DNA from: Aurantiacibacter zhengii
Lineage (GTDB): Bacteria; Pseudomonadota; Alphaproteobacteria; Sphingomonadales; Sphingomonadaceae
Assembly: GCF_003584125.1 (NCBI RefSeq)
Contig: NZ_QXFL01000005.1
Location: 202,479-266,478, forward strand
Length of the DNA stretch: 64,000 bases
Reading direction: 5' to 3'
The notes beneath the pieces are model-generated. The model was not told where the DNA came from, ran no database searches, and saw only the letters and a program-made list of their open reading frames with translations. A program made the translations under genes and the position numbers. Each line of letters opens with the position of its first letter. Positions within the stretch are counted from its first letter, which is position 1. Of this stretch, positions 1 to 11,394 are shown one piece after another.

Positions 1-150
1 AGCAACACCTGTTGCAGTTTCCGAAACTTGCGTTCTTGTGATCGATTATTCCGATCTTCGCAATCGCACAAAATCGCTTTTTTGCGCCGCACCAATGCCT
101 ATCTGGACCATTGAGTTCACACACGCAAACTAGCGAAAGAGGATTATTCA
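1..150 (+). promoter_or_regulatory. Upstream region of ahpC
   Basis: Gene-free leader in front of ahpC. An imperfect palindrome-like element, ATCGATTATTCCGAT, lies at 41-55, and a similar ATCGATT element lies upstream of katG (2590). Both could be sites for a peroxide regulator such as OxyR, but neither matches the classical OxyR spacing well and no oxyR gene is in the window. The ahpC start is set by an AAAGAGGATT stretch ending a few bases before ATG 151. No clear -35/-10 pair was identified. Confidence 0.3.
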
Positions 151-717
151 ATGGGTATCATTGGCAGCCAGATCAAACCGTTCAAGGCCACCGCATTCCA
201 GGCCGGCAAGGACTTCTTCGACGTTACCGACGAAGACCTGCAGGGCAAGTGGAGCGTGTTCTTCTTCTACCCCGCAGACTTCACCTTCGTCTGCCCGACG
301 GAACTGGAAGACATGGGCGAGAAGTACGACATGCTCCAGCAGATGGGCGTGGAAGTCTATGCCGTGTCGACCGACACGCATTTCAGCCACAAGGCCTGGC
401 ACGACACGTCCGAGAAGATCGGCAAGCTGAGGTTCCCGTTCCTGGGCGACCAGCTTCACACGCTTTCCAAGAACTTCGACGTTCTGCGTGAGGAAATGGG
501 CCTGGCCGACCGTGCCACCTTCGTGGTCGATCCCGATGGCGTGATCCAGATCATGGAAATCACCTGCGAGGGCGTTGGCCGCAATGCCAACGAACTGACC
601 CGCAAGATCAAGGCCGCACAGTACGTTCGCGAGAACCCCGGCCAGGTCTGCCCGGCCGCGTGGGAAGAAGGCAGCGACACGCTGGCTCCCTCTCTCGATC
701 TCGTCGGCAAGATCTAA
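151..717 (+). CDS. ahpC: Alkyl hydroperoxide reductase subunit C (2-Cys peroxiredoxin)
   Basis: Cytosolic peroxiredoxin that reduces hydrogen peroxide, organic hydroperoxides and peroxynitrite, and is recycled by AhpF. The 188 residues match the usual AhpC length. The peroxidatic cysteine is C48 in DFTFVCPTE and the resolving cysteine is C167 in GQVCPAAW, so it is a typical 2-Cys (AhpC/Prx1) enzyme. A purine-rich ribosome binding site (AAAGAGG) precedes the ATG. ahpF, its reductase, follows 153 bases downstream on the same strand, and katG and a catalase follow that, forming a peroxide-defence cluster. Identification is firm. Confidence 0.97.
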   Translation: MGIIGSQIKPFKATAFQAGKDFFDVTDEDLQGKWSVFFFYPADFTFVCPTELEDMGEKYDMLQQMGVEVYAVSTDTHFSHKAWHDTSEKIGKLRFPFLGDQLHTLSKNFDVLREEMGLADRATFVVDPDGVIQIMEITCEGVGRNANELTRKIKAAQYVRENPGQVCPAAWEEGSDTLAPSLDLVGKI

Positions 718-870
718 ACCGCAAGCCATTGCGGGCAGGTCGGTCCCCCCGCCTGCCCGCGTCCTTCCCGATGCCTCTGGCTCGGGTCGCGATGAGGCCC
801 GGAGCACTCCCCCCCCTCCCCCCCGCTCCGGGCCTCCACGTTTTTCCATCCCCACCAGAAGGAGACCACC

Positions 871-2460
871 ATGCTCGATGCGACCATGACGCAGCAGCTC
901 AAGGCCTATCTTGAGAACTTGCGCGAACCCATCGAACTCGTCGCCTCGCTGGGCGATGACGACAAGAGCCGCCAGACCCGCGAGCTGCTGGAAGAGATTT
1001 CCGCGCTCAGTGAAAAGGTCTCGGCGAGCTTCGACGGCGACGACGCCCGCAAGCCCAGCTTCATCATCCGCCGCGCCAGCGATGCCACCAAATGGGTCCG
1101 CTTTGCCGGCCTGCCGATGGGGCACGAATTCACCTCGCTGGTGCTGGCCCTGCTGTGGGCCGGTGGCCACCCGCCCAAGGTGGAACAGGAGGTGATCGAC
1201 CAGATTGCCGCGCTGGAGGAAGATCTCGAATTCGAGATGTATTTCTCCCTCTCCTGCCACAATTGCCCGGACGTGGTGCAGGCGCTCACCCTGATGGCGC
1301 TGGTTAACCCGCGGATCACGGCAACGCTGATCGAAGGCGGCACCTTCAAGGATGAAGTGGACGGCCGCGACGTGATGGCCGTGCCCGCCACTTTCCTGAA
1401 CGGCGAGCCGTTCTACAACGGCAAGATGAGCCTGGAAGAAGTGCTGGCCAAGGTCGACACCGGCGCCAGCGACAAGGCCGCGGCCAAGCTTTCTGCCAAG
1501 GACCCGTTCGAGGTGCTGGTGGTGGGCGGCGGCCCCGGCGGCGTGGCGGCATCCATCTACACGGCGCGCAAGGGCTTTCGCACCGGCATCGCGGCCGAAC
1601 GCTTCGGCGGGCAGTTGAACGACACGCTGGGTATCGAGAACCTGCCGGGCACCGAATATACCGAAGGCCCCAAGCTCACCACCAACCTGGAACAGCAGGT
1701 AAAGGCGCAGGACGCCATCGACCTGATGAACCTTGCCACGGCCAGCAAACTGGTGCCTGCAACCCAGCCGGGCGGCATGCACGAGGTGCACATGGAAAAC
1801 GGCGCGGTGCTGAAGGCCCGCAGCCTGATCCTTTCCACGGGTGCTCGCTGGCGCGCGCTCGGCGTGCCGGGTGAACAGGACTATCGCAACAAGGGCGTGG
1901 CCTACTGCCCGCACTGCGACGGTCCGCTGTTCAAGGGCAAAAGCGTTGCGGTGATCGGCGGCGGCAACTCCGGCGTGGAAGCCGCGATCGACCTTGCCGG
2001 CATCGTCGGCCATGTCACGCTGGTGGAATTCGACAAGGAACTGCGCGCCGACAAGGTGCTGCAGGACAAGCTTCGCTCCATGAGCAATGTCGATATCCTG
2101 GTGAACGCGCAGACCACCGAAATCACTGGCGACGGCAACCGCGTGAACGGCCTTGTCTACAAGGATCGCGCTTCGGGTGACGAACACACCGTCGAACTGG
2201 AAGGCGTGTTCGTGCAGATCGGCCTTGTCCCCAACACCGAGTGGCTCAAGGACAGCGACATCGAATTGTCGAAGCATGGCGAGATCGTGATCGACGGCAA
2301 GGGCGCGACCAACCTGCCGGGCGTATTTGCTGCAGGCGACTGCACCACCGTCCCATACAAGCAGATCGTGGTCGCCATGGGCGCAGGCTCCAAGGCCGCG
2401 CTGTCGGCCTTCGACTACCTGATCCGCAACGAGGCGGTGGAAGAACTGGTCGCCGCCTGA
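871..2460 (+). CDS. ahpF: Alkyl hydroperoxide reductase subunit F (NADH:peroxiredoxin reductase)
   Basis: FAD flavoprotein that passes electrons from NADH through two dithiol centres to AhpC. The 529 residues show an N-terminal tandem thioredoxin-fold domain with the redox pair C129-H-N-C132, a dinucleotide-binding GGGPGG near residue 219, and a thioredoxin-reductase-type body with the second redox pair C346-P-H-C349. A NADH-binding GGGNSG lies near residue 365. The ATG at 871 is favoured by AGAAGGAG seven bases upstream; an in-frame ATG at 886 is the alternative. A perfect hairpin terminator follows the stop. Identification is firm. Confidence 0.97.
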   Translation: MLDATMTQQLKAYLENLREPIELVASLGDDDKSRQTRELLEEISALSEKVSASFDGDDARKPSFIIRRASDATKWVRFAGLPMGHEFTSLVLALLWAGGHPPKVEQEVIDQIAALEEDLEFEMYFSLSCHNCPDVVQALTLMALVNPRITATLIEGGTFKDEVDGRDVMAVPATFLNGEPFYNGKMSLEEVLAKVDTGASDKAAAKLSAKDPFEVLVVGGGPGGVAASIYTARKGFRTGIAAERFGGQLNDTLGIENLPGTEYTEGPKLTTNLEQQVKAQDAIDLMNLATASKLVPATQPGGMHEVHMENGAVLKARSLILSTGARWRALGVPGEQDYRNKGVAYCPHCDGPLFKGKSVAVIGGGNSGVEAAIDLAGIVGHVTLVEFDKELRADKVLQDKLRSMSNVDILVNAQTTEITGDGNRVNGLVYKDRASGDEHTVELEGVFVQIGLVPNTEWLKDSDIELSKHGEIVIDGKGATNLPGVFAAGDCTTVPYKQIVVAMGAGSKAALSAFDYLIRNEAVEELVAA

Positions 2461-2487
2461 TCGACCGATTTTCCGACACGACCCGGA

Positions 2488-2523
2488 CCCGCCGCTGCAC
2501 CTCCATGCAGCGGCGGGTTCTTT
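2488..2523 (+). terminator. Intrinsic terminator after ahpF
   Basis: A perfect 12-bp stem (CCCGCCGCTGCA / TGCAGCGGCGGG) with a 6-base loop is followed by TTCTTTC. It closes the ahpCF transcription unit, so katG downstream needs its own promoter. Confidence 0.85.
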
Positions 2524-2665
2524 CGTATCGGCGCGCGAAAAAAACGCCTCGCCTCCTGAACGCATTAGGCGATCAATAACTTCCAACTTATCGATTGGAC
2601 GAATTACCGGATCCAGCGCATTCTCTCATCATTGAAGATTCGACTATCTGCGAGAGGAGAGAATA

Positions 2666-4885
<2,220 letters not shown>

Positions 4886-4910
4886 CACAAGCCCCTCGAG
4901 GCTCGCAGGA

Positions 4911-4943
4911 AAGGCCCCCGGCAGCGATGCCGGGGGCCTTTTT
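4911..4943 (+). terminator. Intrinsic terminator after katG
   Basis: A perfect 13-bp stem (AAGGCCCCCGGCA / TGCCGGGGGCCTT) closed by GCGA and followed by a T run. The A-rich 5' side makes it potentially bidirectional, although the next gene is co-directional. Confidence 0.92.
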
Positions 4944-5054
4944 CGTCCGCAGCGTTTTCCGTCGGTCCGAATTTCAGGGCAACTGCCGGGCTTTGCGTGG
5001 AACCACGCGCCCTGCCCGCCCGTAGCAGAAGGATACCCCCCAAGGAGAATCCCG

Positions 5055-6605
5055 ATGGCCGACCGCAAGAGCGCACTCCCTACGACGACCGACGCCGGCA
5101 TTGCCGTGCAGAGTGACGAACATTCCCTTACCGTCGGCTCGGACGGGCCGATCGTGCTGCACGATCACTACCTGATCGAGCAGATGGCCAACTTCAATCG
5201 GGAGCGGATTGCGGAGCGCCAGCCCCACGCGAAGGGAAGCGGCGCTTTCGGCTATTTCGAAACGACCAAGGACGTCAGCAAATATACCAAGGCCAAGGTT
5301 TTCCAGCCCGGCGCGAAGGTGGACGTGGCGATGCGATTTTCCACCGTGGCGGGCGAGCGCGGCAGCCCCGATACCTGGCGCGATCCGCGCGGCTTTTCGG
5401 TGAAGTTCTACACCGAGGACGGCAATTTCGACATGGTCGGCAACAACACGCCGATCTTCTTCATCCGCGACCCGCTGAAATTCCAGCACTTCATCCGCAG
5501 CCAGAAGCGACGCGCCGACAACGGCCTGCGCGATCATGACATGATGTGGGATTTCTGGACTCTCAGCCCTGAAAGCACGCACCAGGTCGCCTACCTGATG
5601 GGCGATCGCGGCGTGCCGAAGAACTGGCGCGAGATGAACGGCTATTCCAGCCACACCTACATGCTGATCAACGAGGACGGCGAGAAATTCTGGGTGAAGT
5701 TCCACTTCCATACCGATGTCGGCGATGAAAGCGGCAACGCCCATTTCACGCAGGACGAGGCTGTCGAGATGGCCGGCAAGGACAGCGACTATCATCGCCG
5801 CGACCTGTTCAACGCCATCCACGAAGGCAACCCGCCCAGCTGGACCTTGAAGTGGCAGATTATGCCGTACGAGGATGCGAAGACCTATCGCATCAATCCG
5901 TTCGACCTGACGAAGACCTGGCCGCACGAGGACTATCCGCTGATCGAGGTCGGGAAACTGGTGCTGGACAAGAACCCGGTCGATTGGGATACCCAGATCG
6001 AGCAGCTGGCGTTCGAGCCCAACAACATGGTGCCCGGCATCGGCCTGTCGCCCGACAAGATGCTGCTGGCGCGCGGCTTTGCCTATGCGGATGCCCACCG
6101 CGCACGCTTGGGCGTCAATTACAAGCAGATCCCGGTCAATAAGCCGCAGTGCCCGGTGCACAGCTATTCGCGTGCAGGGCATATGCGCACCGAGAACGCG
6201 GTCGACCCGGTCTATGCGCCCAATTCCTATGGCGGTGCCACCGCCTATCCGGACACCGGCGGCGAGGCCGGCCTGTGGCACGCCGATGGCGACATGGTGC
6301 GCCGCGCCTACGAATTGCGCGAGGACGACGATGACGTGAGCCAGGCCCGGGCCCTGATCCTCGAGGTGTTCGACGATGACGCGCGCGACCGCTTCGTCTC
6401 GAACGTTTCCGGCCACTTGGCGGACGGCGTTTCCGAGCCCGTTCTGCAACGTGCCATCGCCTACTGGCGCGCGGTGGACGATGGCATCGCCGACCGTATC
6501 GAGAAGAAGGTACGCGACATGATCGGCGGGAAAAGCAAGGCACCCGGCATGGCCAGCGCCGAAAGCATTAGCGGCCCCTCGCGCCTGCGCGAAGCGGCGG
6601 AGTAA
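5055..6605 (+). CDS. katA: Monofunctional haem catalase
   Basis: Haem catalase converting hydrogen peroxide to water and oxygen. The 516 residues fit a small-subunit catalase. The distal histidine is H58 in [13 protein letters not shown]. The conserved RFSTVAGE and WRDPRGF segments follow, with [11 protein letters not shown] near residue 135. The proximal haem-ligating tyrosine lies near residue 344 in [14 protein letters not shown]. The start ATG 5055 has CAAGGAGAATCCC just upstream. It is the fourth peroxide-scavenging gene in a row and is convergent with the LytTR gene. The name katA is by similarity of type only; clade assignment would need a tree. Confidence 0.93.
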   Translation: MADRKSALPTTTDAGIAVQSDEHSLTVGSDGPIVLHDHYLIEQMANFNRERIAERQPHAKGSGAFGYFETTKDVSKYTKAKVFQPGAKVDVAMRFSTVAGERGSPDTWRDPRGFSVKFYTEDGNFDMVGNNTPIFFIRDPLKFQHFIRSQKRRADNGLRDHDMMWDFWTLSPESTHQVAYLMGDRGVPKNWREMNGYSSHTYMLINEDGEKFWVKFHFHTDVGDESGNAHFTQDEAVEMAGKDSDYHRRDLFNAIHEGNPPSWTLKWQIMPYEDAKTYRINPFDLTKTWPHEDYPLIEVGKLVLDKNPVDWDTQIEQLAFEPNNMVPGIGLSPDKMLLARGFAYADAHRARLGVNYKQIPVNKPQCPVHSYSRAGHMRTENAVDPVYAPNSYGGATAYPDTGGEAGLWHADGDMVRRAYELREDDDDVSQARALILEVFDDDARDRFVSNVSGHLADGVSEPVLQRAIAYWRAVDDGIADRIEKKVRDMIGGKSKAPGMASAESISGPSRLREAAE

Positions 6606-6627
6606 TCTGCCCGAGAGCGCGGTTGGA

Positions 6628-7431
6628 TCAGATCCAGCCGCGCTCCTTCAGCAGCGATACGTTCGCCCGGCTCACCGGAGCCTCCAGCCCGTTATCGAGC
6701 ACGAGACGCACATTGCGCCCGTCGCGCTTCACGTCGGCCACCGCGCCGCGCGCGACCCACCAGCTGCGGTGGACCTGCTCGCCTGCGATCCCATCCAGTT
6801 CCGCCACTGCGTCGCGCATGCGCATCAGCACCAGTTCGTTGCCCAGCGCGGTATGGGCGCGGACGTAGTGATCCTCCATCTCGAGCGCCAGCAGGTCCGT
6901 ACCAACGGCGGCAGGCAGACGGTCCAGGAAACGAGGCTGGGGCGCTGCGGCAGGTGCAAGTTCGGGTAGAGGCGCTGGCGCCGGGGGCTCTACCGCCGCC
7001 CCGTTCTGCGACGTGGCGGGCAAGAGGTTGAACATTAGCGTAACGACCGCACCCACGACGCACACCGCCAGATAATGCGTCAGCGCAACCTCCAGCGAAG
7101 GCACCCGCACACGGCCGCCACCGGCGTTTACCACCCATACCAGGATGGACATGGGGATCGAGGCGATGAAGACGCTGGCGGTCCACATGACCCATGAGGG
7201 GAAGGCAAGTTTCGGCCCCCACCGAACCACCAGCGCACCGATAGGCTTGTAGAAAAGGTAACCCGCGAGCGCCAGGACCACCCAGTAGGCAATGCGCATG
7301 GGCAGGGACATGTAGCCGGTGCCCAGGGGCGCGAGGAAGCCAAGCACCACCCCGATGGCGGCCAGAACCGCCAGATCGATGATGATCTGGCGCGCCACCA
7401 TCGCCCTGCCTGTTTGCCCGCTATCGCCCAT
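6628..7431 (-). CDS. LytTR-family transcriptional regulator with N-terminal membrane domain
   Basis: A 267-residue protein with four predicted membrane helices (about 15-35, 45-65, 80-98, 118-138), a Pro/Ala-rich linker (145-165), and a C-terminal LytTR DNA-binding domain (about 168-267, including LLALEMEDHYVRAHT and NVSLLKERGW). LytTR domains bind pairs of direct repeats; such repeats lie just upstream in the intergenic region shared with the divergent DUF2306 gene. This suggests a membrane-tethered regulator acting on itself and/or the neighbour. Ligand or signal is unknown. An alternative start is the ATG at 7401. Confidence 0.85.
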   Translation of the reverse strand: MGDSGQTGRAMVARQIIIDLAVLAAIGVVLGFLAPLGTGYMSLPMRIAYWVVLALAGYLFYKPIGALVVRWGPKLAFPSWVMWTASVFIASIPMSILVWVVNAGGGRVRVPSLEVALTHYLAVCVVGAVVTLMFNLLPATSQNGAAVEPPAPAPLPELAPAAAPQPRFLDRLPAAVGTDLLALEMEDHYVRAHTALGNELVLMRMRDAVAELDGIAGEQVHRSWWVARGAVADVKRDGRNVRLVLDNGLEAPVSRANVSLLKERGWI

Positions 7432-7496
7432 GGGGATGGGAAACTAGCGCCCATTCGCGGTTCGTAAAGTGGCAAAACCCCGCAATTGCGCGCATT

Positions 7497-7543
7497 TTGC
7501 GAAAGGGCCGCACCGTTTGCGAAGATCGCGTTGTTCGCGAACG
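7497..7543. promoter_or_regulatory. Candidate LytTR operator: three TT(T/C)GCGAA repeats
   Basis: Three near-identical 9-mers, TTTGCGAAA (7497), TTTGCGAAG (7517) and TTCGCGAAC (7535), are spaced about two helical turns apart. They lie in the 157-bp gap between the LytTR regulator and the divergent DUF2306 gene. LytTR proteins classically recognise 9-bp direct repeats about two turns apart, so this is a plausible operator; the exact consensus is not the published one. Confidence 0.45.
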
Positions 7544-7588
7544 GCGGCGCGGCACAAGGGTCTCGACGCAATCCAACGGAGACCTCGA

Positions 7589-8134
7589 ATGACCGCTGCA
7601 ACCATGACCCTGACCTCCACCGCCAAGGCATCCGTTGCCAAGCCCGGCTTCGATATCGGCCCGGTGGCGCGCACGCTGGTCAGCATCGCCTGTTTCACGA
7701 TGTGCTTCTTCTGCGTGATCGCCCTGGGCCGGGCAGCGCTGGGCATGGTGGACAACCTGCATCACTACGCCAAGCTGCCGGTCATCATCCACGTCGCTAC
7801 GGTGCTGCCCGCAATCCCTCTGGGCGGTTACCTGCTGCTGGCCCGCAAGGGCACTGCACAGCACAAGATGCTCGGCAAGGTGTGGCTGGTCCTGATGCTG
7901 GTGACGGCGACCAGCGCCATCTTCATCCAGTCGAGCGGCGGCTTCAGCTTCATACATATTTTCGTGCCGATCACCTTCCACGCAGCGTGGAAAACCGTGG
8001 CGACCGCCCGCAAGGGGGATATCGCCGGGCACAAGAAGCACCTCGTATTCACCTATCTGACCGCCCTCATGATCCCCGGCATTGTTGCCTTCGCCATCCC
8101 CGGGCGGCTGATGAACGCCATGCTGCTGGGCTGA
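7589..8134 (+). CDS. DUF2306-type integral membrane protein
   Basis: A 181-residue inner-membrane protein with about four helices (roughly 30-50, 64-84, 97-113, 153-170). Histidines near membrane boundaries (LHHYAKLPVIIH, SFIHIFVPITFH) are typical of DUF2306-like proteins, whose function is not known. ATG 7589 is chosen because ACGGAGACCTCGA precedes it; the frame stays open further upstream but without a ribosome binding site and across the repeat region. It is divergent from the LytTR gene, a common arrangement for a regulator and its membrane target. Confidence 0.75.
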   Translation: MTAATMTLTSTAKASVAKPGFDIGPVARTLVSIACFTMCFFCVIALGRAALGMVDNLHHYAKLPVIIHVATVLPAIPLGGYLLLARKGTAQHKMLGKVWLVLMLVTATSAIFIQSSGGFSFIHIFVPITFHAAWKTVATARKGDIAGHKKHLVFTYLTALMIPGIVAFAIPGRLMNAMLLG

Positions 8135-8146
8135 TACCTCAGGGCT

Positions 8147-8719
8147 TCAACGACGCCGCCGCAGCACCAGGTAAAGCGCACCCTCGCCCCCGTGGCGGCG
8201 GTGCGCGTTCCTGATGGCAGCGATATCGGAGGCATGCGATCCCGCCGCCAGCCAGTCGAGGATCTTGGCGCGGATTGCGCCCCGCTTTTCCCCGCGATCG
8301 GCAGCCTGCACGGGGCGAGGCTTGCCCGTTACCACCAGCACCAGCCGCGCGCCCATGGCCTTCGCCTGCAACAGTCCGCTGTCGAGCCGGTGATAAGCCT
8401 GGTCCAGCGTGTGCCCGTGCAGGTCCAGAGTGAAATCGGGGTGCATGTCGGTGCGCGAGAGGCGCCGCTCCCAGTGCGAATCGAGGCCGGGGGAAGTGGT
8501 GGGCGAAGGGGCTGGCGAGGGAGCCGGTCTGGTCGGCTGCAAGGGCACCTTCGTTTTGCGGGCTGGCAGTTTCTTGGGCGCAGAGACTGTCGATGGCGTT
8601 GCCGGCGCGGCTTCGATGGCAGCCTTCACCGGCTGGCGGTGCAACGGCTTTACCGTCGATGCCACCTTGTTCCACAGCGCGCTTTCCTCTGGCGTCAGGC
8701 CGCGCGGTGCGCGGCTCAC
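8147..8719 (-). CDS. Smr-domain protein
   Basis: A 190-residue protein: a variable, Pro/Ala/Lys-rich N-terminal half (1-90) and a C-terminal Smr domain (about 95-190) with the signature LDLHGHT, a central VTGK and a terminal GGEGALYLVLRRRR. Smr domains have nuclease activity in several characterised proteins. The GTG start at 8719 overlaps the TGA of mltA (GTGA), so it is translationally coupled as the last gene of the Tim44-mltA-smr unit. Confidence 0.88.
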   Translation of the reverse strand: MSRAPRGLTPEESALWNKVASTVKPLHRQPVKAAIEAAPATPSTVSAPKKLPARKTKVPLQPTRPAPSPAPSPTTSPGLDSHWERRLSRTDMHPDFTLDLHGHTLDQAYHRLDSGLLQAKAMGARLVLVVTGKPRPVQAADRGEKRGAIRAKILDWLAAGSHASDIAAIRNAHRRHGGEGALYLVLRRRR

Positions 8720-9918
8720 GGCCTCTCTCTCAGGCCCAGCCTGCGCGCAGAGGCCTTGGGCAAGAGGACAACCGCTTGCCCGCGCCCGCTCATGCCCCCG
8801 GCAATTTCACGCGCGCGATCGCCCGCGCCCCAGAAAGTGTCGAAGCGGTTCGCGCCCTTGATCGCTCCGCCGGTGTCCTGCGCCACCCACAGCCCGTCCG
8901 CCTCGTCCCGGTCGAGATCGAGGAACACCGGCGCGCCGTAGGGCACGAAATTGGGGTCTACCGCTACCGAGTTTTCCGCCGTTACCGGCACGCCGATGGA
9001 GCCGAGCGGCCCGATCTGCGCATTCGGCCCGTCCAGCACGCGGAAGAACACCCAGCTTTCGTTTTCGCGCATCAAGGCGCGGCCCGCTGCGGGGTTTTCG
9101 CGGATGTATTGCATGATGCCCTGCATCGAACCCGCATACTGTCCCGGTCCGTTGCCCAGCAGACCGCGTTCACGCATCAGCCCGCCGATACCGGTGTAGG
9201 CATGGCCGTTCTGCCCGGCGTAACCGATGCGAACCACTTCGCCATCGGGACCGATAAGCTGGCCGCTGCCCTGTATCTGCAGGAAGAACAATTCGACCGG
9301 GTCTGCCGCCCAGCCTATTTCCAGTCCGCGCCCCGCAAGAGCGCCATCCTCGATCTGGGCGCGGGTGAAATATTCCACGCAGCGTCCATCCGGCAGGCGG
9401 CGAGAAAGCGGCGCACGCCCCTCGCGCTCGGTCTCGGGCGTGCCCTCGCGCCAGCAACGCTCCAGGTCGGCAGGCACGCCGTAGACCGGCTGGTCGAAAC
9501 CGGGGCGGCGGGTGCGGCTGCCTGCGATCTGCGGTTCGAAATAACCCGTGGCGTAGCCCTGACCATCGCCAACGACGACCGGAGTGAAGTTCTCGGTAAA
9601 GAAGCGGCGCGCATCGTTGCGCGGCCAGTTCGCGGCGGCATCGCAGGGCGCGGCCCAGTCCTGCGCCTGGGTAAGGCCGGAAACATCCTCGCGCCGCTGC
9701 GGCACCTGGCAGCTGGCAACGAAGGCATTGAGCGCGTTGCTGGCATCGACGCTGCGGATTGGCAGGCTGGCCAAGGAGGGACCCGCGGAAACGCCGAGGA
9801 TCGCGGCGCTGGGCGCAACTGGCGTTGGCTGCTCGCCTGCCCCTTCGGGTATGATTCGCGAGCAGCTCGCAAGAAGCGCGAGCATGGCGATGCAGGAAAG
9901 GAGGCGCGCCTGTGTCAC
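8716..9918 (-). CDS. mltA: Membrane-bound lytic murein transglycosylase A
   Basis: Periplasmic lipoprotein that cleaves peptidoglycan glycan strands to 1,6-anhydro ends. With the GTG start at 9918 it has 400 residues, a signal sequence and a lipobox LLASC (C at residue 19). The MltA barrel follows (GYFEPQIAGSR, VELFFLQIQGSG), then the C-terminal 3D domain with D residues in FLDLDRDEADG and VAQDTGGAIKG. The frame is open up to 10023, but that extension runs into the upstream gene; GTG 9918 leaves a 13-base gap. Middle gene of a three-gene unit. Confidence 0.92.
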   Translation of the reverse strand: MTQARLLSCIAMLALLASCSRIIPEGAGEQPTPVAPSAAILGVSAGPSLASLPIRSVDASNALNAFVASCQVPQRREDVSGLTQAQDWAAPCDAAANWPRNDARRFFTENFTPVVVGDGQGYATGYFEPQIAGSRTRRPGFDQPVYGVPADLERCWREGTPETEREGRAPLSRRLPDGRCVEYFTRAQIEDGALAGRGLEIGWAADPVELFFLQIQGSGQLIGPDGEVVRIGYAGQNGHAYTGIGGLMRERGLLGNGPGQYAGSMQGIMQYIRENPAAGRALMRENESWVFFRVLDGPNAQIGPLGSIGVPVTAENSVAVDPNFVPYGAPVFLDLDRDEADGLWVAQDTGGAIKGANRFDTFWGAGDRAREIAGGMSGRGQAVVLLPKASARRLGLRERP

Positions 9919-9931
9919 GCGCCGGCCGCTA

Positions 9932-10591
9932 TCAGCCCTGGTCGGTCTCGTCGAGGAGCCACTGCGGATCGTCGCTGCGAATGTCACGGCTGAAGGTCCA
10001 GATGTCGCGGCTTTCCACGGCATCGTCCAGCGATCCGGCCACTACGTTGTCATCCTTGTCATAGCTGACGCTGGCAATGTCGGAAACGAAGCGCACCGCG
10101 ATGCGGGCGATCTTGCCATCCAGTTCGGCGGAATAGACGGTCACGTCCTCAACCCGGATCAGGCGGTTGTCCATCCTGATGCCGGCCTCTTCACGTTCGT
10201 CGATGACGGCAGCGAAGCTCTCATACACGTCGTCGTCGCACAGTTCCTTCAGCTCTTCCTTGTCGCCGCGCCAGAAGGCCTCCAGCACTACTTCGTAGGC
10301 ACCCTTCGCGCCTTCGAGGAAGCCGAGAAGTTCGAAATTGCGATCCGCGGTCGATATCTCGCGCAGACCACGCTCCACGGCGGGCGGGAACCCGGCAAGG
10401 GTGCGTTCGGTCTGCGGGCTTTCGACGTTCGGCTGCGCGACCTGGCGGGGCTGCGACTGTTCGTCGCCCCGCTCGAACCGGTTGGTAGGGATGATCTCTT
10501 CCTCATGCTCCGCCCGGCGGCCCAGCACCGAATAGAGGCGCATGCCGAGAAAGGCGGCAATCATGGCGAGGATGACGATTTCTACGATCAC
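9932..10591 (-). CDS. Tim44/TimA-family membrane-anchored protein
   Basis: A 219-residue protein with an N-terminal membrane anchor (residues 2-17, VEIVILAMIAAFLGMRLY), a charged, Gln/Pro-rich linker, and a C-terminal Tim44-like domain (about 75-210) with GFLEGAKGAYEVVLEAFWRG. In mitochondria Tim44 works with the inner-membrane translocase; bacterial homologues are membrane-associated and poorly defined. Start is GTG 10591. It is divergent from secB, a frequent order in alphaproteobacteria (secB // Tim44-mltA-smr). Confidence 0.88.
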   Translation of the reverse strand: MIVEIVILAMIAAFLGMRLYSVLGRRAEHEEEIIPTNRFERGDEQSQPRQVAQPNVESPQTERTLAGFPPAVERGLREISTADRNFELLGFLEGAKGAYEVVLEAFWRGDKEELKELCDDDVYESFAAVIDEREEAGIRMDNRLIRVEDVTVYSAELDGKIARIAVRFVSDIASVSYDKDDNVVAGSLDDAVESRDIWTFSRDIRSDDPQWLLDETDQG

Positions 10592-10823
10592 GCAATTTTC
10601 CCATTCTGCCCGCGTTATTCAAGCGTTGCGGACTGTAACGCCTATTGTGGCCGAGATAGGCATCAATATCAAATGAACAACACCGGCTTAAGTATCCCTG
10701 AAGCGCCGGTGCAACAGTTCGTCGCGCCATTGCGGGCGGCAGCAAGGGGTGATAGGCGCGCGCAGATTTCTTCTCGCGCGGATTTCCCGTCCGCGCCCAA
10801 ACAGCAGCGAAAGATACCCGATC

Positions 10824-11366
10824 ATGGCCGACGAAGGCGACGTTCTCCAGAATCTCGACCCCGCACCCGCATCCAATGGCGATGACAACGCGCCCGTGGC
10901 AGGCGTCATCACGCAGTATGTAAAAGATCTCTCGGTCGAGAATCCCAACGCGCCCGCCGCATATCGCTGGCAGGACCAGCCGAAGATGGACGTGCAGTTC
11001 AACATCAGCGCAAAAGCCGCCAGCGATGACGTGACCGAGGTGGAACTGCGCATCACGGTAACGGCGAAGATGGAGCAGGGCACCGCCTACATCATCGATC
11101 TTGCCTATTGCGGCCTGGTAGGTCTTCGCAACATGAACGACGCGCAGGGCCACGCCTTCATCTATGCCGAAGCGCCGCGGATGCTGTTCCCGTTTGCCCG
11201 CCGCGTGGTTTCCGATGCGATTCGCGATGCGGGCTTCGCCCCGCTGATGCTGGACCCGATCGATTTCAGTGGCCTGTATATCCAGCGCATGCAGCAGCAG
11301 CGGGCGGCGGAAGAACAGGGTGGCGGCGCGGCGGCTTCCGATTCGCCTGCCGGCTTCGAAGGCTGA
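10824..11366 (+). CDS. secB: Protein-export chaperone SecB
   Basis: Homotetrameric cytosolic chaperone that holds preproteins unfolded and hands them to SecA. The 180 residues include the SecB core (YVKDLSVENPNAP, LAYCGLV, LFPFARRVVSDA and the Leu/Asp-rich LDPIDFSGLY) and a short Gln/Ala-rich tail. ATG 10824 begins MADEGDVLQNL; the frame is open upstream but the extra residues are not SecB-like. It is divergent from the Tim44-mltA-smr unit across a 232-base gap, in which a 7-bp inverted repeat (CACCGGC / GCCGGTG) is visible near 10681-10711. Confidence 0.95.
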   Translation: MADEGDVLQNLDPAPASNGDDNAPVAGVITQYVKDLSVENPNAPAAYRWQDQPKMDVQFNISAKAASDDVTEVELRITVTAKMEQGTAYIIDLAYCGLVGLRNMNDAQGHAFIYAEAPRMLFPFARRVVSDAIRDAGFAPLMLDPIDFSGLYIQRMQQQRAAEEQGGGAAASDSPAGFEG

Positions 11367-11394
11367 GGACATCCGTGAAGGCGGGCGGTAACAC

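Noticed and set aside
148..2586. An 812-codon open frame on the minus strand opposite ahpC and ahpF.
   Set aside because: It mirrors the codon bias of the real genes on the plus strand, its product is His/Gly/Val-rich and without domains, and it runs through the ahpF terminator.
9919..10023. Longer start for MltA at 10023.
   Set aside because: It would put 35 unrelated residues before the signal sequence and overlap the Tim44-like gene.
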